DNA of 64,000 bases, from contig NZ_WNKF01000004.1 of assembly GCF_010119225.1 (NCBI RefSeq), positions 310,001-374,000 of the forward strand. The letters are read 5' to 3'. The notes under the pieces are model-generated. The model worked only from the letters and a program-made list of their open reading frames with translations. It searched no databases and was not told the DNA's origin. Of this stretch, positions 16,974-25,825 are shown piece by piece (positions within the stretch are counted from its first letter, which is position 1; each line of letters begins with the position of its first letter). A program made the position numbers and the translations under genes. This stretch comes from Cyclobacterium roseum (lineage in GTDB: Bacteria; Bacteroidota; Bacteroidia; Cytophagales; Cyclobacteriaceae).

Positions 16974-18662
16974 TTGGGCTGGTCGCTGTTACACTCCCTA
17001 TGGCAATTTCTAATTCTGGCAGGCATTTATTGGTTATTGCTTCATATGCAGGCTTTTCGGATGCCTAGCTATCGGTATCAAGCAGGGTTACTGATCTTGT
17101 TTCTCATGGCGCTGTCTTTTTCGGCCACCTTATGGTATGAATACGGTATCTGGGGAAAGGCTACCGGTGCAGCTTCGGTTGCCATAGAGCCGACCTTGTT
17201 ACCGGTTTTGGAAGATCAAGCCCGATCGGAACGGGGGCTTTGGGAAATGGCGTTTAGCCATTTTGAAAAAGTGTTGCCTTATCTGGTAAATGTTTGGTTG
17301 ATTGGAGTGGCATTCTACATGATGCGCCTGGTTGGCAATTTTGCTGCTTTGCAACAGATAAAGCGGCGATCTTATTTGGATTTACCGAATTGGATCCAAG
17401 AAAAAGCCCATGTATTCCGGCACAAAATGCAAATCAAAGTTCCCGTTTTAATACGGGTAAGTCAGGAAATTGAGGTGCCCATGGTTTTTGGAATAGTGAA
17501 GCCGATTGTATTGATACCAACAAGCCTGGTGTGCGGTATGCCTCCTGCACAGTTGGAGGCTATCCTGGCCCATGAACTGGCCCATATTAAACGACAGGAC
17601 TTTACCCTTAATCTATGTCAGTCCTTTTTGGAGATGATTTTTTTCTACCATCCCGCCTTCTGGTGGATAAATGAATCCGTAAGGGAAGCACGGGAACAAG
17701 CTACAGACGACCTGGCAATTAAAACCGGGGCAAATTCTTGGGAATTGGCGCATGCCCTTGCTTACATTGTAAATCAAGCTTCCGGGAATTCCCCGGAACT
17801 GGCCATGGCTGCTCAAAAATCGACTTTTCCCACCCTTTTGCGAATCCAGCGGATGATGGGAAAACAACCTTCAAAAATTACTCACTCACCATTAATCAGT
17901 AAAACCATGATGATTACCAGTATGCTTAGTTTTATCCTGCTGCTTGGAATAGCGCAGCAGGAAGATCCTCGTCAAGAGCGATGGCTGGAGACTAATCTTA
18001 TCGATGCAATGAATCCGCTGCCCCTTCCGTTGCCAACATCTCCCTCAATGACAGACATGAACCCGGACAGCCTACCGGCATCTTCTTCCTGGTCTCAACA
18101 AGTGGATATGGAAATGGAAATGGACACTGCGTGGAATTTGAATACCGTTGTTGAACTCGATAGTCTGCCGGAGATGCTGGAATGGAACATCCCTTCGCCG
18201 CCAGTCCTTACCGGGGTTCCGCCATTTCCGGACGCTACTCTTTTTGTCCCCAATGGTTTTATGGATGATTTTGGCGATAGCATTCGGATGTATACTTCGA
18301 AAATCATTCAATTTCACATGGATTCCACTCCTGATGGATTAGCCCAAAAGGAAAAGTTTGAGCAAAAAATGCAGGAATTCCAGCAAAAAATGACCGCTTC
18401 CCAAAAGGTTTTTCAGGAAAAAATGCAGGAATGGGAAGCAGATTTTAAGCCAAAGATGAAGGAGTTTGAGGCCAAAATGGAAGCCTGGAGCAAGCAAAAC
18501 GAGCCGAAAATCAAGGAGTTTGAAGCAAAGATGGAGGAATGGGGTAGAAAGCATGAGGCCAAACTCAAAGCAATGGAAGAAAAAATGCGCGAAAGGGAGA
18601 AAGCCATGGAGAAGATCCGGGAAGAAAAGGAAGCCCGGGAAAACACCCGCCCTGATCGGTAA
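16974..18662 (+). CDS. BlaR1-type M56 antirepressor metallopeptidase, with disrupted start
   Basis: An M56 family membrane peptidase. Four or so hydrophobic helices surround the zinc motif AHELAHIKRQDF (HExxH at residue 200 counted from the TTG at 16974). The C-terminal 110 residues are a charged helix built of 18-residue units (KMKEFEAKMEAWSKQNEP and relatives). The natural start looks like ATG 16935, two bases after the repressor stop: it reads MNIDWFLLAIP, then an in-frame TAA at 16968-16970, then ILGWSLLHSLWQ, the normal family N-terminus. So either the gene carries a nonsense mutation or error, or translation starts at TTG 16974 and loses about 13 residues of the first helix. Normally it would sense a signal and cleave the repressor. 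Confidence 0.85.
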   Translation: MGWSLLHSLWQFLILAGIYWLLLHMQAFRMPSYRYQAGLLILFLMALSFSATLWYEYGIWGKATGAASVAIEPTLLPVLEDQARSERGLWEMAFSHFEKVLPYLVNVWLIGVAFYMMRLVGNFAALQQIKRRSYLDLPNWIQEKAHVFRHKMQIKVPVLIRVSQEIEVPMVFGIVKPIVLIPTSLVCGMPPAQLEAILAHELAHIKRQDFTLNLCQSFLEMIFFYHPAFWWINESVREAREQATDDLAIKTGANSWELAHALAYIVNQASGNSPELAMAAQKSTFPTLLRIQRMMGKQPSKITHSPLISKTMMITSMLSFILLLGIAQQEDPRQERWLETNLIDAMNPLPLPLPTSPSMTDMNPDSLPASSSWSQQVDMEMEMDTAWNLNTVVELDSLPEMLEWNIPSPPVLTGVPPFPDATLFVPNGFMDDFGDSIRMYTSKIIQFHMDSTPDGLAQKEKFEQKMQEFQQKMTASQKVFQEKMQEWEADFKPKMKEFEAKMEAWSKQNEPKIKEFEAKMEEWGRKHEAKLKAMEEKMREREKAMEKIREEKEARENTRPDR

Positions 18663-18712
18663 ATTTCAGCTTCTTTATTTGGTTGGCTGGAATTAGTATG
18701 TTTCTTCCGGAG

Positions 18713-19327
18713 TCATATCCGGTATTGCCTTAGTATCCAGGCCGGATAGGCATAAGAATTTTCCAAATGCAGGTAGCCCTTAACTGGTAAAATATCCGTT
18801 ATTTTTTCCAAGTGTGAAGGAGTGGTATCTCCGAATACCTCCAGGCAAAAAGTATAAGAGGTATCCCTTCCCTTTTTCAGTTCGGCATATTCGACCTGTA
18901 TGCCCTGTGCAAGTTTTTCTTCGTATGGAAAGGCGGTGTAATCTTCTTCTGATTGGCTGTTGAATTTCAATACCCACCTTTTTTTTCGGATAGGACAAGG
19001 GACTGTGCCGTGTAAATCAGGTAAAGGACTATTGAGAATCCATTTGTCCCAATACTCTAAATAGCCGGCCAGGTGCCTTTGGAAAGAAAAGGGAACACCC
19101 GGTTTCCTCCTTTTTTTGATCTCCTGGCTACCCTCGCGAATTTTAAATCCCAGGTCCTTCCGGTCGATAATGGGATAATAGGTATCCGTTCGTATCTCAG
19201 GTTCGGGCTTTACATTGAAATTTCGCTGTACAAAATGTTTCAGCTCCGGAATGTTTTCCGGGAAAAACCACCGAATTTCCATGCTGGAATAATCGGGGTT
19301 CTGGCTTGTAAATCGATCTATCTGCAT
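18713..19327 (-). CDS. Uncharacterised protein, possibly CYTH-like
   Basis: A 204-residue soluble protein with no signal peptide. MEIRWFF at an internal Met (19282), LGFKIREG and GIQVEYAELKKG alternate charged and hydrophobic residues in a way that recalls the CYTH/triphosphate-tunnel fold (the MEI start, then Lys/Arg/Glu-lined strands, e.g. QEIKKR and YTFCLEVFG). If CYTH is right, the start is 19282 and it would bind a polyphosphate or nucleotide triphosphate. I cannot confirm this by eye. It stands alone between the BlaR1-like gene and the ThuA lipoprotein gene. Confidence 0.6.
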   Translation of the reverse strand: MQIDRFTSQNPDYSSMEIRWFFPENIPELKHFVQRNFNVKPEPEIRTDTYYPIIDRKDLGFKIREGSQEIKKRRKPGVPFSFQRHLAGYLEYWDKWILNSPLPDLHGTVPCPIRKKRWVLKFNSQSEEDYTAFPYEEKLAQGIQVEYAELKKGRDTSYTFCLEVFGDTTPSHLEKITDILPVKGYLHLENSYAYPAWILRQYRI

Positions 19328-19338
19328 GTTTAGAATGG

Positions 19339-19374
19339 AAAAAGGGTTGTTCCATCTACTGAAACAACCCTTTT
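19339..19374 (-). terminator. Terminator after the ThuA-dehydrogenase gene
   Basis: A perfect 12-bp inverted repeat (AAAAGGGTTGTT / AACAACCCTTTT, loop 11) lies 25 nt beyond the stop of the large lipoprotein gene. Read on the minus strand the stem ends in CTTTTT, as in an intrinsic terminator. Confidence 0.75.
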
Positions 19375-19398
19375 CTGGTCCTGTTAATTCCGGTAGGC

Positions 19399-22300
19399 CT
19401 ATTCGCTTTTCATTTCCATGGAAAGGAAAGCCAGATTTACACTTTCATCTTCACTAAGGGCTTCTGTGACGATGTACAGGTCCTGGAGTCCCTGTTCCGC
19501 AACTTCATTAAACGTTAGCTGAAAAGTATATTGCGATCTTCCTTCGCCTGGTTTTTTACGGAGAACCGACTGTCCAATGACCGGTCCATCCGGTGCTCCG
19601 ATACGGGCTTCTACCTGGTAGCCATATTCAAGGGGATTTTGGGATCCGGCTGTGAAGTCAATGCCTGCCAGGTCGGTAAGGTCGATGTCCTTGAGGGCAA
19701 AATATCCCGGCCCGGTAGGGGCTAGCAGCATGTTCTGCCCATTCATTTCAAAGGAGTTATAGCCCGAAGTTTCGCTTACTTCTGCAAAGTTAATTTTACT
19801 ATTTCGCAGGTAGGCAGTGGTGGATGAACTGAGTGGTTTGATATTAACACCGCCGCGGTCGGTAAAGCTGGCATTAAGTATCATCACGCCATCATCCGAA
19901 ATTGTTTTCCCTTGAAGCGGATCGATTTCGCCGGAAAGTGGCAAGCTCTCTTGCAGGTTTTCCAATTCTCCTAGAGAGAGAATCCATGCCACAATTTTTC
20001 GGGCATCTGCTACTTTTAGATCCGGATTCGCCGGCATCATGGTCTCTCCCCAGACACCCGAACCGCCATTGATGATTTTGTTGATAAGGTGATCCGTCGC
20101 CTCTGGGTCATCGGCGTATTTCTTAGACACCTCGGTGTAGGCAGGTCCTACGGAAAGCTCGTCTACCTGGTGACAGGTTTTACAGGTTAGTGATTCCATG
20201 ATACTTTTTCCGGCCATGGCTTCTGACATCACCTGATGCCCCATGGCTGCCTCCGCTCTGTCAAAGCCCTCAATGTAATCCGCTGAAACATACAAGCTAG
20301 ATAAATCCTCCGCTGCTTCCGGGTCGTCCGGGTCGGTCACGTTTACCTGATATTCAATGGGTTTTCCAGGAAAATAAAAGCTGGAATTTCCTACAAATTC
20401 AATGGAGATTTCCGGTGCCACATTTCCCGCGTAGACGTTCACGGTATTGCTTTTTACCGCTTCATTTCCAGTGTCCTTTACAGTGACTGAAATGTCATAG
20501 TCACCGATGGCTTCGTAGGTATAGGTCAACTCAGGCTCGGTAGTCTCGATTGATTCCCCATTTCCAAGGTCCCAGGTATAGGTCAGCGCATCCTGTTCAG
20601 GGTCACTGGCATCAACTTTCAGGTGTACCTCCAAGGGCAAGGAGCCGGATGTTTTATCAGAAGCTATTCCTGCGATTACCGGTGCCCTGTTGCCCGGGTT
20701 GTAGTTGATTACCGAGAGCGCTGCGTCGTCATTGGCACTAAACCAACCGTTTCCGTATTCCAATAGATAGAGTTTGCCATCAGGTCCCATTTCCAAATCG
20801 ATGAGGGCATTGTGGCGGATCCCTTCCATAAATGGCTCCATTTTCAGGTAGTCTCCATTTTCATCCATGGTGACTACTTTAATCCATCCCCGGATCCATT
20901 CGTAAATAAATAGTTTGCCGTCATAATAGTCCGGAAGCCCGCCGCCATTAGGGTACAGGTCTGAATAGTAGACAGGCCCTGCCATGGCATTTCTTCCGCC
21001 GGTCCCGACTTGAGGAAATTCGGCTGACTGGTCATAGGGGTAATAGATAAACGCTGGTTGGGCTGGGGGCAATTCTGTTAATCCGGTATTATTCCGGGAA
21101 ATATTTACGGGAGATAGTGGGTCAAATTGGATTCCCGGTTCACCCGTATTAAAATTATAGGCATTGTAGGGGTAGTTGTCACCCACAAAGAAAGGCCAGC
21201 CAAAAAAACCGGCTTCCTTGGCTTGATTGACCTCGTCATACCCTCTGGGCCCTCGTACTCCCAGGCTGTCTGCTCTGGCATCAGGGCCGACTTCACCCCA
21301 GTACAAATAACCGGTTTTTTGATCCACGCTGATTCGATAAGGGTTTCGGTTGCCCTGCACGTAGATTTCGGGTTTGGTGCCTTCCATTCCCTCCGGATAC
21401 AGGTTACCTTCGGGAATGCTGTAGGATCCGTCTTCATTCACTTTTATCCGGATGATTTTTCCGCGAAGGTCATTGGTGTTGCCGGATGACCGGCCAGCAT
21501 CATATTGCTCAAATCCGGGTCTGTCGTCCAAAGGTGCATACCCTTTCAGGGTATAGGGTTGGTTTGGTTGATTAAACGGCGTGGAGTTATCTCCGGCAGA
21601 TACGTAAAGCAATCCCTCGCTATCAAAAGCGATGGAGCCGCCCGTATGGCAGCAAATATCTCGCTGGGAATAAAATTCGAGGATGACCTGCTCGGTATCC
21701 ATTTTCCATTCATCTGACTCAAATTTAAATCTGGAAAGCCTGTTTACCGATTCACCTGTGGGGCTGTAGAAAACATAGATCCAATGATTGTTTTCAAAAT
21801 CGGGATCCGCTTTTATTCCCATAAGTCCTTCTTCGGCATTGACTCCAGGGGTATCCGTCTTCCAGTACACATCCAGCTGCGCCACCTGACGGGTGGTGGA
21901 ACCCCCCTCTTTATACAACAGAATTTCGCCTCTACGTTGAGAAACAAGTATATCCAGGTTGGGTAAAATGGTCATTTCAGTGGGTTCGGTAAATTCACCG
22001 GTTACCATGCTCACTTTTTCAAACCGATCGGCTTCCGGCACCCTTTTGCTACTGGCTTTGGAATAGTCCAGTTTTCTGTTTTCACCGATGGCATAGCGTA
22101 TCCCTTCAAGGAGGTGCCGTAAAAACAATTCTTCCTCGAAGGAAGCGGTGGTATGTCCCCCACCCGTATAAAATGCCCTTCCGCCATCATAATCATGGTA
22201 CCAGGCAATGGGGTGTTCGCCCATATCTTCTCCGCCCTGGTAACTGTTTTCATCCAGAGTCATCAAGACGTTTACGTTTTCGTTAAAGTCTTTGTAGCTA

Positions 22301-22833
22301 TACCATTCATCGGTGCGGGTCCATTTTTCCGGTAAAAAAGAAGTGCTGCTGTGGGATGGGTCTACCACATCGATTACTCCTTCCTGCACGTTTGGATGGG
22401 GATCATTGATTCCCGGGTGGTCTGAAAAATACCCGCCGGTCATTTTGCCGTACCAGGACCAATCGTATTCCGTATCCGCCGCCGCGTGTATTCCTACAAA
22501 TCCTCCTCCAGCCTGGATGTACCGCTCAAAATCTGCCTGCTGGTAATGATCCAGCACATCACCCGTTGTGCTTAGAAAAATCACCGCGCTGTATTGTTCT
22601 AAAATACTCTCTGTAAAAAGCTCCGCATTGGTGGTGGTGTCTACCAAAAAGCCGTTTTCCTGGCCCATTTTGATAAGCGCCTTTACTCCGTCTGGAATAG
22701 ACTCATGATAATAGCCCGAGGTTTTGGAGAAAACCAAGACTTTGGGGTCACCCGAACGGGTGGAACAAGCTCCCAGAAGAATGCCTGCAAACAAAAGAGC
22801 GATAAAGCCCTTTGTGATCCTGTTAATATACAT
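19399..22833 (-). CDS. Large lipoprotein: ThuA - sugar dehydrogenase-like propeller - PKD - cytochrome c - CBM-like
   Basis: A 1144-residue multidomain lipoprotein (lipobox LLGAC, Cys23). Order: ThuA-like glutamine-amidotransferase fold (about 30-250; KVLVFSKTSGYYHESIP, GFVGIHAAADTEYDW), a soluble glucose/sorbosone dehydrogenase-type beta-propeller (about 270-730; ICCHTGGSIAFDSEGLLYVS, RNPYRISVDQKTG), a PKD domain (LTYTWDLGNGE), a cytochrome c domain with haem motif CKTCH (about residue 885) and MMPANPDL as likely axial Met, and a C-terminal beta-sandwich like CBM6. This architecture is known in Bacteroidota and Planctomycetes. It likely oxidises sugars outside the cell and passes electrons through its own haem. 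The specific substrate is unknown. Confidence 0.9.
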   Translation of the reverse strand: MYINRITKGFIALLFAGILLGACSTRSGDPKVLVFSKTSGYYHESIPDGVKALIKMGQENGFLVDTTTNAELFTESILEQYSAVIFLSTTGDVLDHYQQADFERYIQAGGGFVGIHAAADTEYDWSWYGKMTGGYFSDHPGINDPHPNVQEGVIDVVDPSHSSTSFLPEKWTRTDEWYSYKDFNENVNVLMTLDENSYQGGEDMGEHPIAWYHDYDGGRAFYTGGGHTTASFEEELFLRHLLEGIRYAIGENRKLDYSKASSKRVPEADRFEKVSMVTGEFTEPTEMTILPNLDILVSQRRGEILLYKEGGSTTRQVAQLDVYWKTDTPGVNAEEGLMGIKADPDFENNHWIYVFYSPTGESVNRLSRFKFESDEWKMDTEQVILEFYSQRDICCHTGGSIAFDSEGLLYVSAGDNSTPFNQPNQPYTLKGYAPLDDRPGFEQYDAGRSSGNTNDLRGKIIRIKVNEDGSYSIPEGNLYPEGMEGTKPEIYVQGNRNPYRISVDQKTGYLYWGEVGPDARADSLGVRGPRGYDEVNQAKEAGFFGWPFFVGDNYPYNAYNFNTGEPGIQFDPLSPVNISRNNTGLTELPPAQPAFIYYPYDQSAEFPQVGTGGRNAMAGPVYYSDLYPNGGGLPDYYDGKLFIYEWIRGWIKVVTMDENGDYLKMEPFMEGIRHNALIDLEMGPDGKLYLLEYGNGWFSANDDAALSVINYNPGNRAPVIAGIASDKTSGSLPLEVHLKVDASDPEQDALTYTWDLGNGESIETTEPELTYTYEAIGDYDISVTVKDTGNEAVKSNTVNVYAGNVAPEISIEFVGNSSFYFPGKPIEYQVNVTDPDDPEAAEDLSSLYVSADYIEGFDRAEAAMGHQVMSEAMAGKSIMESLTCKTCHQVDELSVGPAYTEVSKKYADDPEATDHLINKIINGGSGVWGETMMPANPDLKVADARKIVAWILSLGELENLQESLPLSGEIDPLQGKTISDDGVMILNASFTDRGGVNIKPLSSSTTAYLRNSKINFAEVSETSGYNSFEMNGQNMLLAPTGPGYFALKDIDLTDLAGIDFTAGSQNPLEYGYQVEARIGAPDGPVIGQSVLRKKPGEGRSQYTFQLTFNEVAEQGLQDLYIVTEALSEDESVNLAFLSMEMKSE

Positions 22834-23023
22834 ACCTAAATTCTAATTTTGCGGCAATATAAAGAATATCTTTTTTTTGGCAGCCACCTTCATCAAAATT
22901 GTAGTTGAATGGTACCTTCAGGCCAGGGACTGCAGGAAAAGGCTTCATTGTTCCGTGAATCGTATGCCTTGAGGAAAATATTAAGTATGGAAGCGTAGCC
23001 TAATTAGCGGCACCTATTCAGAG

Positions 23024-23908
23024 CTAGGCCACCGAAGTCTGTGCCTGCCAGACCAGATAAATGAAAAAAGCATTCAGGGCGGTGGCAGAAATCTTGTTCA
23101 TCCACATGCTCATCCGGTGAGATACATAGCTTTCCGGATCCTTTCGGGCCAAAATAAACCATAGGGAAAAATAAATTACTACCGGAAACATGGCTAGCAA
23201 AAAAAGCCAAACCGCCCAGGGCTTATCAATACTGACAAAGTATCCCGCAAACGCCAGGCCGCCCAAAAGCAACCAGATGGCGGAAAAGCCAAAGGTACCA
23301 AAAATACCCAGCTTTATGCTCAGGGTTAGATCTCCTCGTTTGAGGTCTTCCTCATGCTGATAAATTTGCGTGAGTGGATAGGAGCCAAGTAATAGCAAGC
23401 TGGTTAACAGGGCCGGCATCCAATGCTCCCAGGACAGGGGCCAAACCAATCCGGAATCGCTTATTCCTGCAATACACATCCAGAAGGTGAAGGCACCCTG
23501 GAAAAACCCGGCCGTGAGCCAACTGAGATAGGGGTATTTTTTAAGCCGCACGGAGGGGTGACTGTATGCCATGGACACCAGACCGTATACCAGTACCATC
23601 CAAAAAAAGAGAGCATCTACGGTTAGGGAAATTACCAATGCGATCAAAAAGAACGTCAGGGATAGGTAATAAAGACCTTTGGTCACCTTCTTTGGGTTCT
23701 TCAATCCTCCAATACTTTTTTCATCTTTGTCAAAATAGCTATTGTACCCATTGCTGGAAGGATATAATAACAAGTGTAATACCAACCATACCGCCAAAGC
23801 GCGAAGGGCATTCAGCTCCGGAACGCTTGCCAGGGCAAACCAATATACCGGCATCAAGTAATAAGAAAAGGGAATTCTTAGGTGTTCCCAGTTTGATTTT
23901 TTGAACAT
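23024..23908 (-). CDS. UbiA family prenyltransferase
   Basis: A 294-residue integral membrane protein with eight or nine hydrophobic helices. Both UbiA aspartate motifs are present in recognisable form: NGYNSYFDKDEKSIGG after helix 2 and HEEDLKRGDLTLSIKLG after helix 5. These bind Mg-diphosphate of a prenyl donor. Members attach prenyl chains to aromatic rings (quinones, haem O, chlorophyll) or make other lipids. The gene is divergent from the type III polyketide synthase with 87 nt between start codons, which suggests joint control and that the acceptor may be the polyketide product. Confidence 0.9.
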   Translation of the reverse strand: MFKKSNWEHLRIPFSYYLMPVYWFALASVPELNALRALAVWLVLHLLLYPSSNGYNSYFDKDEKSIGGLKNPKKVTKGLYYLSLTFFLIALVISLTVDALFFWMVLVYGLVSMAYSHPSVRLKKYPYLSWLTAGFFQGAFTFWMCIAGISDSGLVWPLSWEHWMPALLTSLLLLGSYPLTQIYQHEEDLKRGDLTLSIKLGIFGTFGFSAIWLLLGGLAFAGYFVSIDKPWAVWLFLLAMFPVVIYFSLWFILARKDPESYVSHRMSMWMNKISATALNAFFIYLVWQAQTSVA

Positions 23909-23995
23909 ATCTATAAACCTTGATAACTTTTCGTTGCGGCAACTGTTTTTTACTTATCTTGAAAAGTACAATAAATAAAATCTAAAATAAAATCC

Positions 23996-25075
23996 ATGAA
24001 TAGCCAAATAGTCAGCATAGGACTGGCCAATCCGGGAATACCAATACCGCAGGACAAGATCAGTCGATTCATGCAAATGGCTCATGGGTTGGACGCGCAG
24101 GAGTGTAGGAAATTGGGCTTTATTTATCGGAAGTCTGGAATTAGGGAGCGCTACAGTGCGCTGAACGATTTTCATCACGAGGATCCCTTACGATTTGATT
24201 TTTTTCCGAAAAACAATAGTCTGGAGCCCTTTCCCGGGACGGCTAGTAGGATGCAGGTGTTTCGTAAGGTAGCTCCTGTGCTGGCAACCACAGCCATTCG
24301 GCATTGCCTGCAAGACGCTGACACGGGTCCTGAAAAGATAAGCCACCTGATCTTAGTAAGCTGCACCGGAATGTACGCCCCTGGGGTCGAATTGGACATT
24401 ATTCAGCAAATGGGTTTTCAAAATACCATTGAGCGCTATGCGATTCACTTTATGGGTTGTTATGCAGCGTTTAACGCCATCAAACTGGCCGACAGGATTT
24501 GCAGCAGTGAGCCCGATGCCCAGGTGATTATCGTAGGCGTGGAGTTGTGTACCATTCATTTTCAAAAAGAATACAATGAGGACAATGTGATCGCCAATGC
24601 GCTTTTCGGAGATGGGGCCGCTGCGGTATTGGTGAAAAATGCCGAACAGGGCCTTTCTATACGAAAATACCAGAGTAATATCCTTATAGAAGGTGAAACC
24701 GATATGGCATGGACCATCGGTGATTTTGGTTTTGAAATGAGGCTCAGTAAATACATTCCGGACCTACTGAATCGTGGTATTCATGAACTAAGGAAAAACC
24801 TAGAGAAGAAGTTCGACATTGCACAGATCAATCATTTTGCCATCCATCCGGGAGGAAAACAGATTTTAAAAAAAATAGAAGCGGCTTTTGGCATCGGAGA
24901 AGAGCAGAACCTGCATGCGCATCAAATCCTGGAAAGGTTTGGAAACATGTCTTCGGTAACCATTTTATATGTCCTATCTGCGATTATGAAAGATGCCACC
25001 ATGGAAGGAAATGTTTTGGCCATGGGTTTTGGTCCTGGCCTTACCCTGGAAACCTTACTACTTCATAAGTCATGA
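23996..25075 (+). CDS. Type III polyketide synthase (chalcone synthase-like)
   Basis: A 359-residue thiolase-fold enzyme. The catalytic triad of type III polyketide synthases is complete: Cys155 in HFMGCYAAFNA, His284 in FAIHPGGKQ and Asn317 in RFGNMSSVT. GDGAAAVLV and MGFGPGLTLE are also standard family motifs. It uses CoA-linked starters (often fatty acyl) and malonyl-CoA to build alkylpyrones, alkylresorcinols or similar phenolic lipids; the product cannot be read from sequence. Its last four nucleotides (ATGA) overlap the methyltransferase start, so translation is coupled. A UbiA prenyltransferase diverges from it. Confidence 0.93.
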   Translation: MNSQIVSIGLANPGIPIPQDKISRFMQMAHGLDAQECRKLGFIYRKSGIRERYSALNDFHHEDPLRFDFFPKNNSLEPFPGTASRMQVFRKVAPVLATTAIRHCLQDADTGPEKISHLILVSCTGMYAPGVELDIIQQMGFQNTIERYAIHFMGCYAAFNAIKLADRICSSEPDAQVIIVGVELCTIHFQKEYNEDNVIANALFGDGAAAVLVKNAEQGLSIRKYQSNILIEGETDMAWTIGDFGFEMRLSKYIPDLLNRGIHELRKNLEKKFDIAQINHFAIHPGGKQILKKIEAAFGIGEEQNLHAHQILERFGNMSSVTILYVLSAIMKDATMEGNVLAMGFGPGLTLETLLLHKS

Positions 25076-25779
25076 GCAGGTTTTCCAAAAGATCCTACAC
25101 GAAGGAATTGATGGACGACCTGCATTGCAGCGGCAGGGAGCTGGAACAAACCCTGCGAGAGCTTAAGACCATCAATCGCCTGCTGGGGGGAAATGAAGTG
25201 ACCACTTCCGGGATTCGGACATTGGTTGGAAAAAATGCCGCCCGCCCCTACAGCGTAGCTGATCTGGGATGTGGAGGAGGCGACATGACCCTGGTAATGA
25301 AAGACTGGAGTATTCGAAATGGATACGTGCTGCGAATCATCGGCATAGATGCCAATCCGAATATTATTTCCCTGGCAAAAGAAAACGTTCTGCTCAACTA
25401 TCCTGATATTGAATTCAGGCAAGGAAACGTGTTTGATGCGGATTATTTGACGGAAGACGTGGACATTCAGACCTGCACCTTATTTATGCATCATTTTACA
25501 GATGAGGAATTGGTTCGGATGCTAATCAACCTCAGGAAGCGTACCAGGATCGGATTGGTGATTAATGATCTCCACCGTCATTTTTTAGCTTATCATAGCA
25601 TTAAATGGCTGACAGCAGCCTTTTCTCATTCTCAAATGGTAAAAAATGATGCTCCACTTTCGGTTTTGAGGGCATTTTCAAGAGGGGATTGGGAGCGATT
25701 ATTGAACGCTGCTGGCATTGAAAAATATAAAATTTCCTGGCATTGGGCATTTAGGTGGCAAGTTATTTGCTGGGTGTGA
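25072..25779 (+). CDS. Class I SAM-dependent methyltransferase
   Basis: A 235-residue methyltransferase. SAM motif I is VADLGCGGGDMTLVMKDW, motif II follows as RIIGIDANPNII, and FRQGNVFD occupies the motif III position. The fold is Rossmann-like and cytosolic. It overlaps the type III polyketide synthase by 4 nt, so it most likely methylates the polyketide (on O or C), which is inference from context. In other Bacteroidota, as I recall, such pairs are often followed by a FAD oxidoreductase; here a plausible one is 29 kb away at 54210. Confidence 0.88.
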   Translation: MSRFSKRSYTKELMDDLHCSGRELEQTLRELKTINRLLGGNEVTTSGIRTLVGKNAARPYSVADLGCGGGDMTLVMKDWSIRNGYVLRIIGIDANPNIISLAKENVLLNYPDIEFRQGNVFDADYLTEDVDIQTCTLFMHHFTDEELVRMLINLRKRTRIGLVINDLHRHFLAYHSIKWLTAAFSHSQMVKNDAPLSVLRAFSRGDWERLLNAAGIEKYKISWHWAFRWQVICWV

Positions 25780-25825
25780 ATATTATTTTGTAATTTAAAT
25801 TTTAACCTAAAATCATAATTAACCT

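Noticed and set aside
16561-18662. Beta-lactam resistance locus
   Set aside because: The regulator pair is of the BlaI/BlaR1 type, but no beta-lactamase or PBP gene is in the window and the BlaR1-like protein lacks a visible penicillin-binding sensor domain.
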